A stretch of DNA of 39,779 nucleotides from a virus. The position numbers and the translations under genes were made by a program. The DNA lies in the IMG/VR virus record IMGVR_UViG_3300049057_000084, positions 1 to 39,779 of that record; one strand, given 5' to 3'. Position 1 is the first letter of the stretch, and the number at the start of each line of letters is the position of its first letter. The notes beneath the pieces are model-generated. The model did no database searches and was not told the DNA's origin. It was given only the letters and a program-made list of their open reading frames with translations. Below are positions 16,432-24,420 of the stretch, piece by piece.

Positions 16432-16778
16432 TGGCTCAAATTTTCATGCCGAAAAAAGTAGATGAGGGGAATAATAACGGCGGCCTGGGCACGCTTTTGG
16501 GCGCGGCAGCTGGCGCAGCACTCGCGCCATTTACAGCTGGCGCAAGCATACCTGCAATGATGGGATTGGGAGCTAGTCTCGGCGGCGCCGCTGGCGGAAT
16601 GCTTTCAAAGCCAGGCTCAGTACAAGAAACTCCCGGCATACAACAAGGTCAAGGGCAAGGAGGAGCGCTCGCCAGGCGTTTAATGGAAAGCGGGCCAGCA
16701 ATGCCTCCACCGCAAATGCAAGCGCAAGGTGATCCAGGGCTCGAAGCGCTAAAACGCCGCTATGGAATGTTGGGGTAA
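16431..16778 (+). CDS. Gly/Ala-rich membrane-active ejection protein (putative)
   Basis: The product is 115 aa. Residues about 18-60 are a Gly/Ala-rich hydrophobic stretch (LGTLLGAAAGAALAPFTAG and a following segment) capable of forming a helical hairpin in membranes. The C-terminus is Gln/Met/Pro-rich. It is translationally coupled to the Gln-rich gene. A role in forming the ejection channel in the host envelope is inferred from composition and neighbours. Confidence 0.5.
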   Translation: MAQIFMPKKVDEGNNNGGLGTLLGAAAGAALAPFTAGASIPAMMGLGASLGGAAGGMLSKPGSVQETPGIQQGQGQGGALARRLMESGPAMPPPQMQAQGDPGLEALKRRYGMLG

Positions 16779-16781
16779 CGT

Positions 16782-17843
16782 ATGGCTGTAAGCATAAATC
16801 AAATTCAAAGACCGCAAGAAAATAAAGAGAGCGATTTAGATAAGCTCGCGAAGTTAGTTGGCATTGGGACGAATATCTATGGCGCGTATGACACTTTCAA
16901 ACAAGCGCCGGGGCGAGAAGCTGACGCCGCTCTTAAGGTTTCACAAGCAGAGGCTATGAAGCGTCGCCAGGCTGGACAAGCAAATGACGCTGACTTGTTA
17001 GAGTATAGCAAAGAGTACGATATTTCCGACGTAGCACCAAAAGATATGACTGGCGTGCAAAAGCTTTCTTACGTGGGTCAGCCAAGCGGCTTGCCTCCAG
17101 TAAACCCGCAAGATGGCATGCCCCTACCTGAAACCGTGAGATATTTAACGCTTAAAAAAGACAAATCGCTTCCATATATGATTGAGAAACTTAAATCGGA
17201 TGCGGCATTAAATTACGCCAACGCTGAAAAAGCGCGTCGCGAAAATGACCCGAATAATCCAAAAAAAGCATGGGATTTATTGCCGCCTGAAAATCAAAAG
17301 CAAATTGAAAAGCTCGCTGGCAATATGGCCGATACGTCAAAAGTTCGATCTATCATAGACGCTGGCGTAGCCCAACTTAGTGATCCAAACATACCCGATG
17401 AGCAAAAAATAATTATTGGGAAAGAGCTTTTAAAACCAATTAACTCTCTGCTTGGCTCTGACGCCACGGGTGCCGAAGAGGTTAAAAGACTTGGCGCACT
17501 ACTTGAATTTAAACTTTTTAACGCCACTGAGCCGGGCTCATTTATTGGCCGCGATTTGGGAATGTTTACCGATCAAGTAAAAAACAATCTTAAACGAGTT
17601 GATGCCGTACAAAGAGATGCTCAGGGGCAAATTGCTAATTTAAGAACTGGCCAGCCGTTTCAAGTGGCGCCAAATCCGACGCAAGCTGGCTTACCAAAAA
17701 ATAATTTTCCGAATGTTAAGGTTATTCCCGAAGCGCAAGCTGCAAGCGCTCACCCTCAAGATACTCAGGCGGTGCAATGGGCAAAACAAAACCCTAACGA
17801 TCCGCGTGCGCTTAAAATTTTACAAATGAACGGAGCTAGATAA
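16782..17843 (+). CDS. Internal virion/ejection protein, 353 aa
   Basis: The product is mainly helical and charged, with Gln-, Asn- and Pro-rich linkers (AYDTFKQAPGREADAALKVSQ, NPTQAGLPKNNFPNVK) and no recognisable enzyme motif. It starts three bases after the previous stop and its last base overlaps the next gene. Size and location between hub and fibre fit one of the ejection proteins. The family is not recognised. Confidence 0.5.
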   Translation: MAVSINQIQRPQENKESDLDKLAKLVGIGTNIYGAYDTFKQAPGREADAALKVSQAEAMKRRQAGQANDADLLEYSKEYDISDVAPKDMTGVQKLSYVGQPSGLPPVNPQDGMPLPETVRYLTLKKDKSLPYMIEKLKSDAALNYANAEKARRENDPNNPKKAWDLLPPENQKQIEKLAGNMADTSKVRSIIDAGVAQLSDPNIPDEQKIIIGKELLKPINSLLGSDATGAEEVKRLGALLEFKLFNATEPGSFIGRDLGMFTDQVKNNLKRVDAVQRDAQGQIANLRTGQPFQVAPNPTQAGLPKNNFPNVKVIPEAQAASAHPQDTQAVQWAKQNPNDPRALKILQMNGAR

Positions 17844-20146
17844 TGCCGTTTGATCCGAATAAATACTTACAAGAAAAAGCTCAAAGCGCGGCTCCCGCGT
17901 TTGATCCCGACAAGTATTTATCGGAAAAGCTCGCGCCGCCGCCAGAGTCACGCATGCTAGAAGCTGGCATTGAGGGCGTTGGTAAGGGCGCTACGTTTGG
18001 CTTACTTCCTTACGCGCAAGCCGCGACTGAAAAAGTAATCACTAAAGGCGCAAATTTAGCTGGCATGAACTTAACCGACTCGCCGATGAGTGAGCTAGTG
18101 AGACAATACCGCGAGCGCGGCGCTGGTTTGCGCGAGCAACATCCAGCGATCACGTTAACGGGTGAAATAGCTGGCGGCTTTGCGCCGGGTGCGGCAATTA
18201 GCAAGGGCGTAGCGATGGCTGGCTCTAAGTTTTTGCCACCGGCTATGCAAAATATAGGAATGACAAAAAACTTTTCTCAAGCGGGGCCAATGGTGCCGCA
18301 GCTAAATACTCTTGGAAAAGTTGCTAAGCTTGGAACTGAGGGCGCTGTAATGGGCGCAGCTTACACGCCTGATGAAGGCGCTGATTTTAACAGGCGCGTA
18401 GAGCAGGCTAAATTTGGCGGCTTAGTTGGCACGGCACTCCCAGCAGCGGGCGCAGCTATTAAAGGCGGAGCTAATTTAGTTGGTAAGGGAATAACGAAAG
18501 GCTTTTCTGCGCTGACTGGCGTTGACGAAAATATCGTAAAAGAGTTTTACGCCGATCCAAATAAATTTCTAAATGCCCAGACACGCGAGCAAGTTGTAGA
18601 AAACATGCAAAAAGTTATCAACAAAGTGCACGACGATGTTGAGCGCGGAGTAATGTCTGTAGATGACGCTAAGCTTGCTCTGCGTGAAATGCAAAACACT
18701 TTAAAGCAAACGCGTGGCGAGGCTACGAAAGTAGCGCGCGAGGCTTTACGACAAAGCGAGCAGAATCTAGATAGCGCATTTAAGACTACTGTTAACGAGC
18801 TAAAAGCAAAGCCAGCGCCGACAAGTTTACAGCCGGAAATATCTGGAGCAATTAAAACTCTAGGCGACGATGTTAGCGCCCAAAGCGGCAAGGCTTTTGA
18901 TATTTTAGAAAACGAAAAAGTAAAAGTTCCAGCTTATGACGCCTATACTTGGCTCGGTAAAACTATTGATAAGCTAAAATCAGGACCGCCAAGCGATAGC
19001 GCCAACGCCGCGATAACAAAACTAGAGACATATAGAAATTATTTAGGACCTAAGGCTGAATTGTCAGGTCCACAGGCCAAAGAGTTAATAATGGCAATTG
19101 ATTCTGACGTTCGCCAATGGGAAAAGATTTTTGGGCGCGGCAATCAAAAAGATAATCTCTTGAGACAATTTAGGGGCGAGATAGATGCGCCTCTAAAAAG
19201 AGCTTCTGAAAATTACGCCAAGGCAATGGAGCCGCTAGCTAAAGACACGACACTTCTTAAAACTTCACAGAAAGCGTATGGCTCGCCAGATAAGGCTCTA
19301 TCAAAACTATCAAGTATTGCTAGCCCTAAATCTGTCGAAAACCAAAAACTACTTAATGAGCTTGGCGCGCGCACGGGTAGGGACTTTAACTCACCTATTC
19401 AGGACTTCATTAGCACTCAGCGCCTACTTAAGTCGCCAGAGCGTTTGAATACGGTTAAGCAGGGCTTACCACAATACGCAGAAAGACAGAGCGCGCTTGC
19501 TCAAGCCGCGAAAGGAAAACGCGCAAGTGATCCGCGAGAAATCCAGCGCCTAACCAAAAACTCCATTGAAAATAGAAGTTTAAATGTAGCTAAAGAATCT
19601 CTTGAAAAAGCTCAAAGAACTAAAGCTGACTTGTCTGGTTGGTCACGCCTAAACACAAGCAAAAAAATTAATTCAGTGATGCGCAATATGGATGATCCAG
19701 CGGTTAAGAAACAAGTAGAAACGCTCTCTAAGCTTGGCGATCAAGATTTTGCCGACCAGATTAATCGCTTGCGCGTAAACAAGGGCTTTACGGGCTCACG
19801 CATGAACGGCTCTAGAAACGTAAATTTCTGGGCGCTAATGGGCATGGGTACAGCGGGCGGTGGACCTGTCGGCGGCATGATTGGTGCGTCAACGGGCTAC
19901 ATAATGGATAAATACGGGCCAGCGCTGGCTAAAAAAGTGCTTGTCGCCGTTCATAAAACTCAAGGTACGCCAACGGTGCAAAAACTAATCAAGGCTGGCA
20001 TTAGCTCGCAAAAAGTAGCGCAAGAGCTAGTTGATGATTTCGCGAAAGCCGTCGGCGTGCCCGCACAATCGCTAAACGCTGACGCAATTTCACGGCGCTT
20101 AATTGGCTCACAACAAGAGGACGAAACATATGCAAGCAAAGAATAG
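17843..20146 (+). CDS. Large ejection protein, 767 aa
   Basis: This is the largest gene in the window. The N-terminus contains two copies of a FDPNKYLQEK/FDPDKYLSEK motif (residues 3-12 and 20-29), a short repeat I recognise at the starts of large internal virion proteins. A Gly/Ala-rich segment (about 95-225) follows with hydrophobic stretches that could insert in membranes, then a very long helical region (about 245-640), and another Gly-rich hydrophobic segment near 650-690 (MGMGTAGGGPVGGMIGAST). No lysozyme or transglycosylase motif is evident. It probably travels with the DNA into the host envelope. Confidence 0.6.
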   Translation: MPFDPNKYLQEKAQSAAPAFDPDKYLSEKLAPPPESRMLEAGIEGVGKGATFGLLPYAQAATEKVITKGANLAGMNLTDSPMSELVRQYRERGAGLREQHPAITLTGEIAGGFAPGAAISKGVAMAGSKFLPPAMQNIGMTKNFSQAGPMVPQLNTLGKVAKLGTEGAVMGAAYTPDEGADFNRRVEQAKFGGLVGTALPAAGAAIKGGANLVGKGITKGFSALTGVDENIVKEFYADPNKFLNAQTREQVVENMQKVINKVHDDVERGVMSVDDAKLALREMQNTLKQTRGEATKVAREALRQSEQNLDSAFKTTVNELKAKPAPTSLQPEISGAIKTLGDDVSAQSGKAFDILENEKVKVPAYDAYTWLGKTIDKLKSGPPSDSANAAITKLETYRNYLGPKAELSGPQAKELIMAIDSDVRQWEKIFGRGNQKDNLLRQFRGEIDAPLKRASENYAKAMEPLAKDTTLLKTSQKAYGSPDKALSKLSSIASPKSVENQKLLNELGARTGRDFNSPIQDFISTQRLLKSPERLNTVKQGLPQYAERQSALAQAAKGKRASDPREIQRLTKNSIENRSLNVAKESLEKAQRTKADLSGWSRLNTSKKINSVMRNMDDPAVKKQVETLSKLGDQDFADQINRLRVNKGFTGSRMNGSRNVNFWALMGMGTAGGGPVGGMIGASTGYIMDKYGPALAKKVLVAVHKTQGTPTVQKLIKAGISSQKVAQELVDDFAKAVGVPAQSLNADAISRRLIGSQQEDETYASKE

Positions 20147-20158
20147 TGGAGGCGTAGC

Positions 20159-21523
20159 ATGGCAGCACCGAGCGTAACGTACTCTTTTTCAAACAGCACG
20201 ACCGCTGACGCCACACAAGTAAACCAAAACTTTACTGACATCATAAACGGCTTAAGCGATGGCACTAAGGATCTAACGATAAACGCGCTAACATGCGCTG
20301 GCGCAGTTAGCATGCAGGGACACGTTACGCTTGGTAACGGCACGCCAGATGATATCACTGTAAGCGGTTCGCTTGCCTCTAGCATTCCGATTAAGACTAC
20401 ATTTAGCTATGACGTTGGCACAAGCACTATCGGCTTGCGCAGCATTTACTTTGGTTCTAACGATAGCGCTGCACGCACTACGCGTGTGATCGCGGGCGCA
20501 GTGGGATCTAGCTACACGTTAACGCTACCAACGGGCGCTGGCTCTGCTGGGCAAGTGGTTAGAAACTTGGGCTCTGGCTCTCTAGCGTTTTCAGATGACG
20601 CTGGCGAAACTATAAATTTAGGGCTCGCCGCAAGCGTTGGCTCAAGCGCTCTAACAGTTGCGCTAAAAGGCGCTGACGGCAACGACGCAAGCTCAACAAA
20701 TCCAGTTTACATCAAATTTAGAAACGCAACGCTCACCACAGGTACGCCAGTCACGCGCACTATAACGGGAGCGCTGAGCGTTGTCGCATCAAGCGGCTCA
20801 ACACTGGGGCATAAGAGCGCAGTGGTGCAGTATGTTTACGTTTACGCAATAGATAACGCTGGTACGGTAGAGCTAGCTGTGAGCGGGCAAAAGCTTTTTG
20901 AAGAGGGCGGAGTTGTTAGCACCACGGCTGAAGGCGGCGCTGGCGCAGCTGATAGCGGGACGGTACTTTACTCAACGACCGCGCGATCAAATGTGGCGTG
21001 CAGACTAATTGGTCGGCTTAAGTCAACGCAAGCTACAGCGGGCACTTGGGCTACAGCGATTGCGGAGATTGCCGTAGGAGCGTTTGAGGACGTGGTTATC
21101 AGGTCAGAAGTTTACGTTTCTAACGGCAACGCTCACGGCTCAACAAATAATAAAATACGTCGCTTTACTACCGTTAACAATAACACTGGTACCGCAATCA
21201 CTTATGCAGATTCAGGAACTGACGGCGCTTCATTTACAATAAATGAAGAGGGTCTTTACGCGGCTTACTATGGTGATACTCATGACTCGGGCCTGCAATA
21301 TCATGGCATTACGCTTAATTCTACCAACCTAACAACAGCGATCAACTCGCTTGCTCATCCAGAGGCCTTGTGCATATGCACTTGTAGTACCGCCGCAGCG
21401 CCAGCCACAACCGGGTTTGTAAAGCGGTTACGGCCAGGCGATGTTGTGCGCCCACACACAGGCGGCAATCATGCAAATTCGACGGTTTTTAACTTTTTTC
21501 ACATTGCTAAGGTAGGTCCGTAA
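20159..21523 (+). CDS. Tail fibre protein with C1q/TNF-like C-terminal domain
   Basis: The product is 454 aa. The N-terminus (MAAPSVTYSFSNSTTADATQ) is followed by a beta-rich Gly/Ser region with repeated GNGT and TLTLPTGAG-type segments, typical of fibre shafts. The last ~130 residues (NTGTAITYADSGTDGASFTI, the Cys-containing CICTCSTAA, LRPGDVVRPHTGG, FNFFHIAKVG) have the layout of a C1q/TNF-like jelly roll often found at receptor-binding tips. ATG 20159 follows GTGGAGGCGTAGC. It is the likely host-recognition protein. Confidence 0.7.
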   Translation: MAAPSVTYSFSNSTTADATQVNQNFTDIINGLSDGTKDLTINALTCAGAVSMQGHVTLGNGTPDDITVSGSLASSIPIKTTFSYDVGTSTIGLRSIYFGSNDSAARTTRVIAGAVGSSYTLTLPTGAGSAGQVVRNLGSGSLAFSDDAGETINLGLAASVGSSALTVALKGADGNDASSTNPVYIKFRNATLTTGTPVTRTITGALSVVASSGSTLGHKSAVVQYVYVYAIDNAGTVELAVSGQKLFEEGGVVSTTAEGGAGAADSGTVLYSTTARSNVACRLIGRLKSTQATAGTWATAIAEIAVGAFEDVVIRSEVYVSNGNAHGSTNNKIRRFTTVNNNTGTAITYADSGTDGASFTINEEGLYAAYYGDTHDSGLQYHGITLNSTNLTTAINSLAHPEALCICTCSTAAAPATTGFVKRLRPGDVVRPHTGGNHANSTVFNFFHIAKVGP

Positions 21524-21903
21524 TGGCATTGACACAAGATCAAAAAGTAAGACTGGGGCAATGCTTAGCGCGCTTAGTGCCTGGCTTTGACGGGCAAATT
21601 TTAGCTTACAACAATCATGAAATTGTTTGGAAAGACCAGCGCCCTCAGCCGAGCGAAGACGAAATAATTGCTGAGTATGAAAAAATCTTGCGCGAAGAAA
21701 AACGCAAACAAGACGAACACGTAGAAAAAGAAAACGCCAGAAAAGAATTGCAGCTACTCCCGCCTAACGCGGATTTGCCGACGTTAATCGCGGCATACAA
21801 CAAGCTTGCACTCATTCTCATGGATAAAGGCCAACACAGCGGTCAACCGTCTAACGCTGTCGAGGCTCGAATAATAATAGACGGAAAAAAGGTAGGTAAG
21901 TAA
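21523..21903 (+). CDS. Hypothetical fibre-associated protein, 126 aa
   Basis: The start overlaps the fibre stop, so it is probably coupled. The product is charged and helical, with an acidic middle (PSEDEIIAEYEKILREEKRK) and a C-terminal helix-strand. In related phages genes immediately after the fibre often encode fibre chaperones or assembly factors; here that role is only positional inference. Confidence 0.45.
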   Translation: MALTQDQKVRLGQCLARLVPGFDGQILAYNNHEIVWKDQRPQPSEDEIIAEYEKILREEKRKQDEHVEKENARKELQLLPPNADLPTLIAAYNKLALILMDKGQHSGQPSNAVEARIIIDGKKVGK

Positions 21904-22202
21904 TGGCTATTAAAATTGGTCAAAAGATTCCCTTTGAAGTTGAGTTTTTAGACGAAGACGGAAACGTCACGCGCGAGCTTGACGTACTCCCGGTTTTTTC
22001 TCTTGATGACCCTTCAATGGGAGAGCTCAAACTGAAAGATGAGTTTAGCGGTCACTACATTCCAGCTAAAACTGGCGTTGTAAAGCTAAGCTGTATCGCC
22101 AAAGACGGCGGTATTGATTTACTAGCTGAGGCTGAAATTGTTGTTGGCGGTAAAGACGCCGTTAAGTCAGCAATTAAACTTGGTAGCGCTGAACCTGTTT
22201 AA
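21903..22202 (+). CDS. Small beta-sandwich-like protein, 99 aa
   Basis: The start overlaps the previous stop. The sequence reads as alternating strands (PFEVEFLDEDGNVTRELDV, SGHYIPAKTGVVKLSCIAKD), resembling an Ig-like or cadherin-like small domain. It may be a minor virion or fibre-associated protein. The family is not assigned. Confidence 0.45.
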   Translation: MAIKIGQKIPFEVEFLDEDGNVTRELDVLPVFSLDDPSMGELKLKDEFSGHYIPAKTGVVKLSCIAKDGGIDLLAEAEIVVGGKDAVKSAIKLGSAEPV

Positions 22203-22225
22203 CTATTAATTAAATGGAGAGCCGC

Positions 22226-22414
22226 ATGGATGAGCAAGCTTTCTCTTTTTTAAAAACTATACTGTCCAAGCAGGATGATGAGATCCAAGAAATAAAATCG
22301 GACGTAAAAAAGCTTTTAAAATTTAAATGGCAAATCATCGGCGGCTCACTTTTTTTTTCATTTATTTTAACATCCGCTATTAACTTAGCGGTTATTTATT
22401 TTCAGAGGGGATAA
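22226..22414 (+). CDS. Small coiled-coil plus single transmembrane protein (holin-like)
   Basis: The product is 62 aa. An N-terminal charged helix (ILSKQDDEIQEIKSDVKKLL) is followed by one transmembrane segment (about 38-57) and a short basic tail. This layout matches XhlA-type and other single-pass holin-associated proteins. ATG 22226 follows GGAGAG by five bases and is preferred over ATG 22214. It begins the lysis block that ends in the amidase. Confidence 0.6.
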   Translation: MDEQAFSFLKTILSKQDDEIQEIKSDVKKLLKFKWQIIGGSLFFSFILTSAINLAVIYFQRG

Positions 22415-22416
22415 CC

Positions 22417-22614
22417 ATGGAAAAGATTAAGTCGCTACTGCTACCGCTTTTAGCTCCGCTACTTGCTGCGCTAAAACCGCTAATTAAAGTCGAAATTGAA
22501 AATAAAATCATCGGCCCATTGGAGCAATATATTTTAAAATCTGAAAACAAAATTGACGATGCGATTGGGCTTCCGATTATCGCTAAAGCACGCGAGCTAT
22601 TGGCGGCTTTCTGA
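22417..22614 (+). CDS. Small hydrophobic/amphipathic lysis-block protein, 65 aa
   Basis: The first 24 residues (MEKIKSLLLPLLAPLLAALK) are very Leu/Ala/Pro-rich and could insert in the inner membrane; the rest is amphipathic and charged. It starts two bases after the preceding gene. Candidate holin or pinholin-like component; this is a structural inference, not a family match. Confidence 0.5.
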   Translation: MEKIKSLLLPLLAPLLAALKPLIKVEIENKIIGPLEQYILKSENKIDDAIGLPIIAKARELLAAF

Positions 22615-22814
22615 GTTTTCTTGCCGCTGTAGTCGCAAACATTATTCAATGGCTCCTTGCTAAAGGGGCCGCATTTCTTGCGGGTTTTATCCCTGAGAAA
22701 TGGTTTAACTGGCGCGGGCGTAAGAAAACAAAAGAAACTGGCGAAAAAGTTAAAGATGCTAAACCTGGCAAGGAGCTAGAGGATGCCGCAAAAGAGCGTA
22801 TTGAAAATATATAG
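22611..22814 (+). CDS. Small membrane protein with apparent CTG start, 67 aa
   Basis: An open frame with no ATG, GTG or TTG near its beginning starts at CTG 22611, in a CTGA overlap with the previous stop. It encodes a hydrophobic N-terminus (SFLAAVVANIIQWLLAKGAA) followed by WFNWRGRKK and a charged helix, the layout of a holin-like or spanin-like protein. Length, clear transmembrane pattern and perfect packing between two genes argue that it is real. Initiation at CTG by coupling to the upstream stop is the simplest reading; a frameshift product is an alternative. Confidence 0.5.
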   Translation: MSFLAAVVANIIQWLLAKGAAFLAGFIPEKWFNWRGRKKTKETGEKVKDAKPGKELEDAAKERIENI

Positions 22815-23130
22815 CCTATTGCTATGCACACTCTTATGCTCATGCGCGAGCGGCCCAGCTAAACCGCTAATGAAAATTGGCGTGCCTGACGTGCCAAATA
22901 ATCAAATCTATAACTGTATGACTACTAACGCCACATGGAAGGGCATCACGACGGCGCAAGGGCTTACCACGCAAAAGTTTCAAAGCATTGTAGCAACAAA
23001 AGCAATGCAGTGTCAGTGGGAGCCGCTAGCAACAATTGATAGGGGCATTTGCTTAGATGTTTTTAACGGCAACACTTTAATCGACTACCTACACGACTTA
23101 GAAAACTACATAAAATATAGGTGTAAATGA
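22783..23130 (+). CDS. Lipoprotein in lysis block
   Basis: The product is 115 aa, with a hydrophobic signal (IYSLLLCTLLCSCASG) whose lipobox-like LCSC predicts lipidation on Cys. The mature part contains several Cys residues and no known domain. It overlaps the preceding membrane-protein gene by 32 bp, in a different frame, as outer-membrane spanin subunits often do, but it is longer and not Pro-rich like typical Rz1. TTG 22801 is an alternative start giving a more compact signal peptide. Confidence 0.6.
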   Translation: MPQKSVLKIYSLLLCTLLCSCASGPAKPLMKIGVPDVPNNQIYNCMTTNATWKGITTAQGLTTQKFQSIVATKAMQCQWEPLATIDRGICLDVFNGNTLIDYLHDLENYIKYRCK

Positions 23131-23729
23131 TTGAGATGCGCTTGGCGATTGTTGTTGGTCACTCATTTGATAAACCTGGCGCATTGGGTATCTATCCTCT
23201 TAGCTTGCGCGAGTATAATTGGAATTTGGATTTATCTAATGTCGTTTACCGCTATGCCCGTGAAGCTGGATTAAACGCTAGAGTGTTTCTGCGCAATAAT
23301 CGTAATCTGGAAAAAACCTACGCCGACGTTAACGAGTGGTGCAATGGCGAAAATGCCGTTTGCGTAGAGCTTCACTTTAATGCGCTTGATGGTAAGTGCC
23401 GTGGGACTGAAACGCTCTGGGATGATGATCCCGCTGACGGTATAGAGTTTGCGCGCGAAGTGCATGAGGAGATTTGCTACGTGCTCGGTCGCAAAGGCAA
23501 GCTTGATCGCGGCTTAAGAAAAATAGCTAAGCCAGAGGAGCGTGGTTATCTAAATCTAAAGCTCATGAAAGCGCCTGGCTGTATCTTAGAGCCATTCTTT
23601 GGCGATAACGCTGACGATGCGATGCTTGGGCAAGCTAAATCTTGGGAGTACGCTAAGGCGATAGTAACTGCTAGCTATAAATTTATGATCAGAAAAGAGT
23701 ATGAGAATCCGCTACTAGACAAACAGTAG
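23127..23729 (+). CDS. N-acetylmuramoyl-L-alanine amidase endolysin (Amidase_3)
   Basis: The product is 200 aa. The zinc-amidase pattern is complete: H12 in VVGHSF, E29 in REYNWN, H83 in VELHFNA and catalytic E155 in ILEPFFGD. Amidase_3 enzymes cut the bond between MurNAc and L-Ala in peptidoglycan. There is no signal peptide, so release would need the adjacent holin-like proteins. It starts at ATG 23127 overlapping the preceding stop; ATG 23136 is an alternative. This is the phage lysis enzyme. Confidence 0.85.
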   Translation: MIEMRLAIVVGHSFDKPGALGIYPLSLREYNWNLDLSNVVYRYAREAGLNARVFLRNNRNLEKTYADVNEWCNGENAVCVELHFNALDGKCRGTETLWDDDPADGIEFAREVHEEICYVLGRKGKLDRGLRKIAKPEERGYLNLKLMKAPGCILEPFFGDNADDAMLGQAKSWEYAKAIVTASYKFMIRKEYENPLLDKQ

Positions 23730-23738
23730 GGAGGTCTT

Positions 23739-24134
23739 ATTAGCAACATCGGGCGAGGGCGTCAGGCTGAGTATTTAGTAGCTGCGCATTTGTGTGAGCA
23801 TGGTTTTGCAATTAGCTTTGCGCCAGGCCAGTGTCGCTATGATTTACTTGCTGAAAGAGATGGAAAAATTTATCGCGTACAGGTTAAATCTACTTCTGTC
23901 ATTCGCGGCGGCGGCTATATGTTTTGGGCCGTTAAAGGCAATAGATACAAGAAAGCTGACTTTGATCTTATCGCCTGCATAGCTCTCGATATAAGTGTCA
24001 TCGCGTTTTTGCCGTCGCTACGCTTTCAAAACAAATGCAAAATCTATTTACGCCCGCCTGAAAGCAAAAGGAAAAGCCGCCGCCCATCAATATCAGAATA
24101 CCCTTTGGGGAAAGCGCTAAAAGAAATCGGTTGA
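23739..24134 (+). CDS. PD-(D/E)XK-like nuclease with apparent ATT start
   Basis: The product is about 131 aa if initiated at ATT 23739. The N-terminus NIGRGRQAEYLVAAHLCEHG, then RYDLLAE and VQVKSTS, follow the helix / D / Q-x-K order of small PD-(D/E)XK endonucleases. An excellent ribosome site, AGGGAGGT (23728-23735), ends three bases before ATT. The first ordinary start (TTG 23790) would delete the conserved first helix, so the ATT start is favoured. A role in DNA processing or host DNA damage is possible. It closes the lysis block. Confidence 0.55.
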   Translation: MSNIGRGRQAEYLVAAHLCEHGFAISFAPGQCRYDLLAERDGKIYRVQVKSTSVIRGGGYMFWAVKGNRYKKADFDLIACIALDISVIAFLPSLRFQNKCKIYLRPPESKRKSRRPSISEYPLGKALKEIG

Positions 24135-24164
24135 CAAACTTTTTGCCCTGGCGCTTGGCACACA

Positions 24165-24201
24165 TTTCCTTGAAATCTTAAATTTTCTTTGAAACCTTAA
24201 A
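24165..24201. promoter_or_regulatory. Imperfect tandem repeat before the sugar cassette
   Basis: TTTCCTTGAAATCTTAAA (24165-24182) and TTTCTTTGAAACCTTAAA (24184-24201) are 18-bp direct repeats with two mismatches at a 19-bp period. They lie in the 76-bp gap between the nuclease and the first cassette gene. A TTGACA hexamer is at 24131-24136. This is a plausible promoter or operator region that sets cassette expression apart from the lysis genes. Confidence 0.45.
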
Positions 24202-24210
24202 AGTATATTT

Positions 24211-24420
24211 ATGGAAAAAAACTTATTTATTTTACTTACAGCCTCTATCCTATTAAACGCTTACCTAATCTATAAGCTAAAATACCAAAAACTTAAAAAA
24301 ACTGAAACGTATGACGCTAAAGCCTTGATGGTAGACCTCATGCGCGGCGGTGCTTTAGTTGAGATTCGGCGCTTAGATCCTGAAAGCATTTTCTTGCGCT
24401 CACCACGGGAGCTAAATTGA
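24211..24420 (+). CDS. Small single-pass membrane protein, 69 aa
   Basis: An N-terminal transmembrane segment (LFILLTASILLNAYLIY) is followed by a basic then mixed cytoplasmic part (YDAKALMVDLMRGGALVEI). ATG 24211 is A-rich upstream. Its stop overlaps the TTG start of the dehydratase gene, so it is the first cistron of the sugar cassette. It could anchor something at the inner membrane; no family known. Confidence 0.55.
   Translation: MEKNLFILLTASILLNAYLIYKLKYQKLKKTETYDAKALMVDLMRGGALVEIRRLDPESIFLRSPRELN

Noticed and set aside
22590-22620. Programmed -1 frameshift joining the 65-aa protein to the CTG-start frame
   Set aside because: No heptameric slippery sequence is present near the stop (the bases are GCGGCTTTCTGAG), so coupled initiation at CTG is preferred, although not excluded experimentally.
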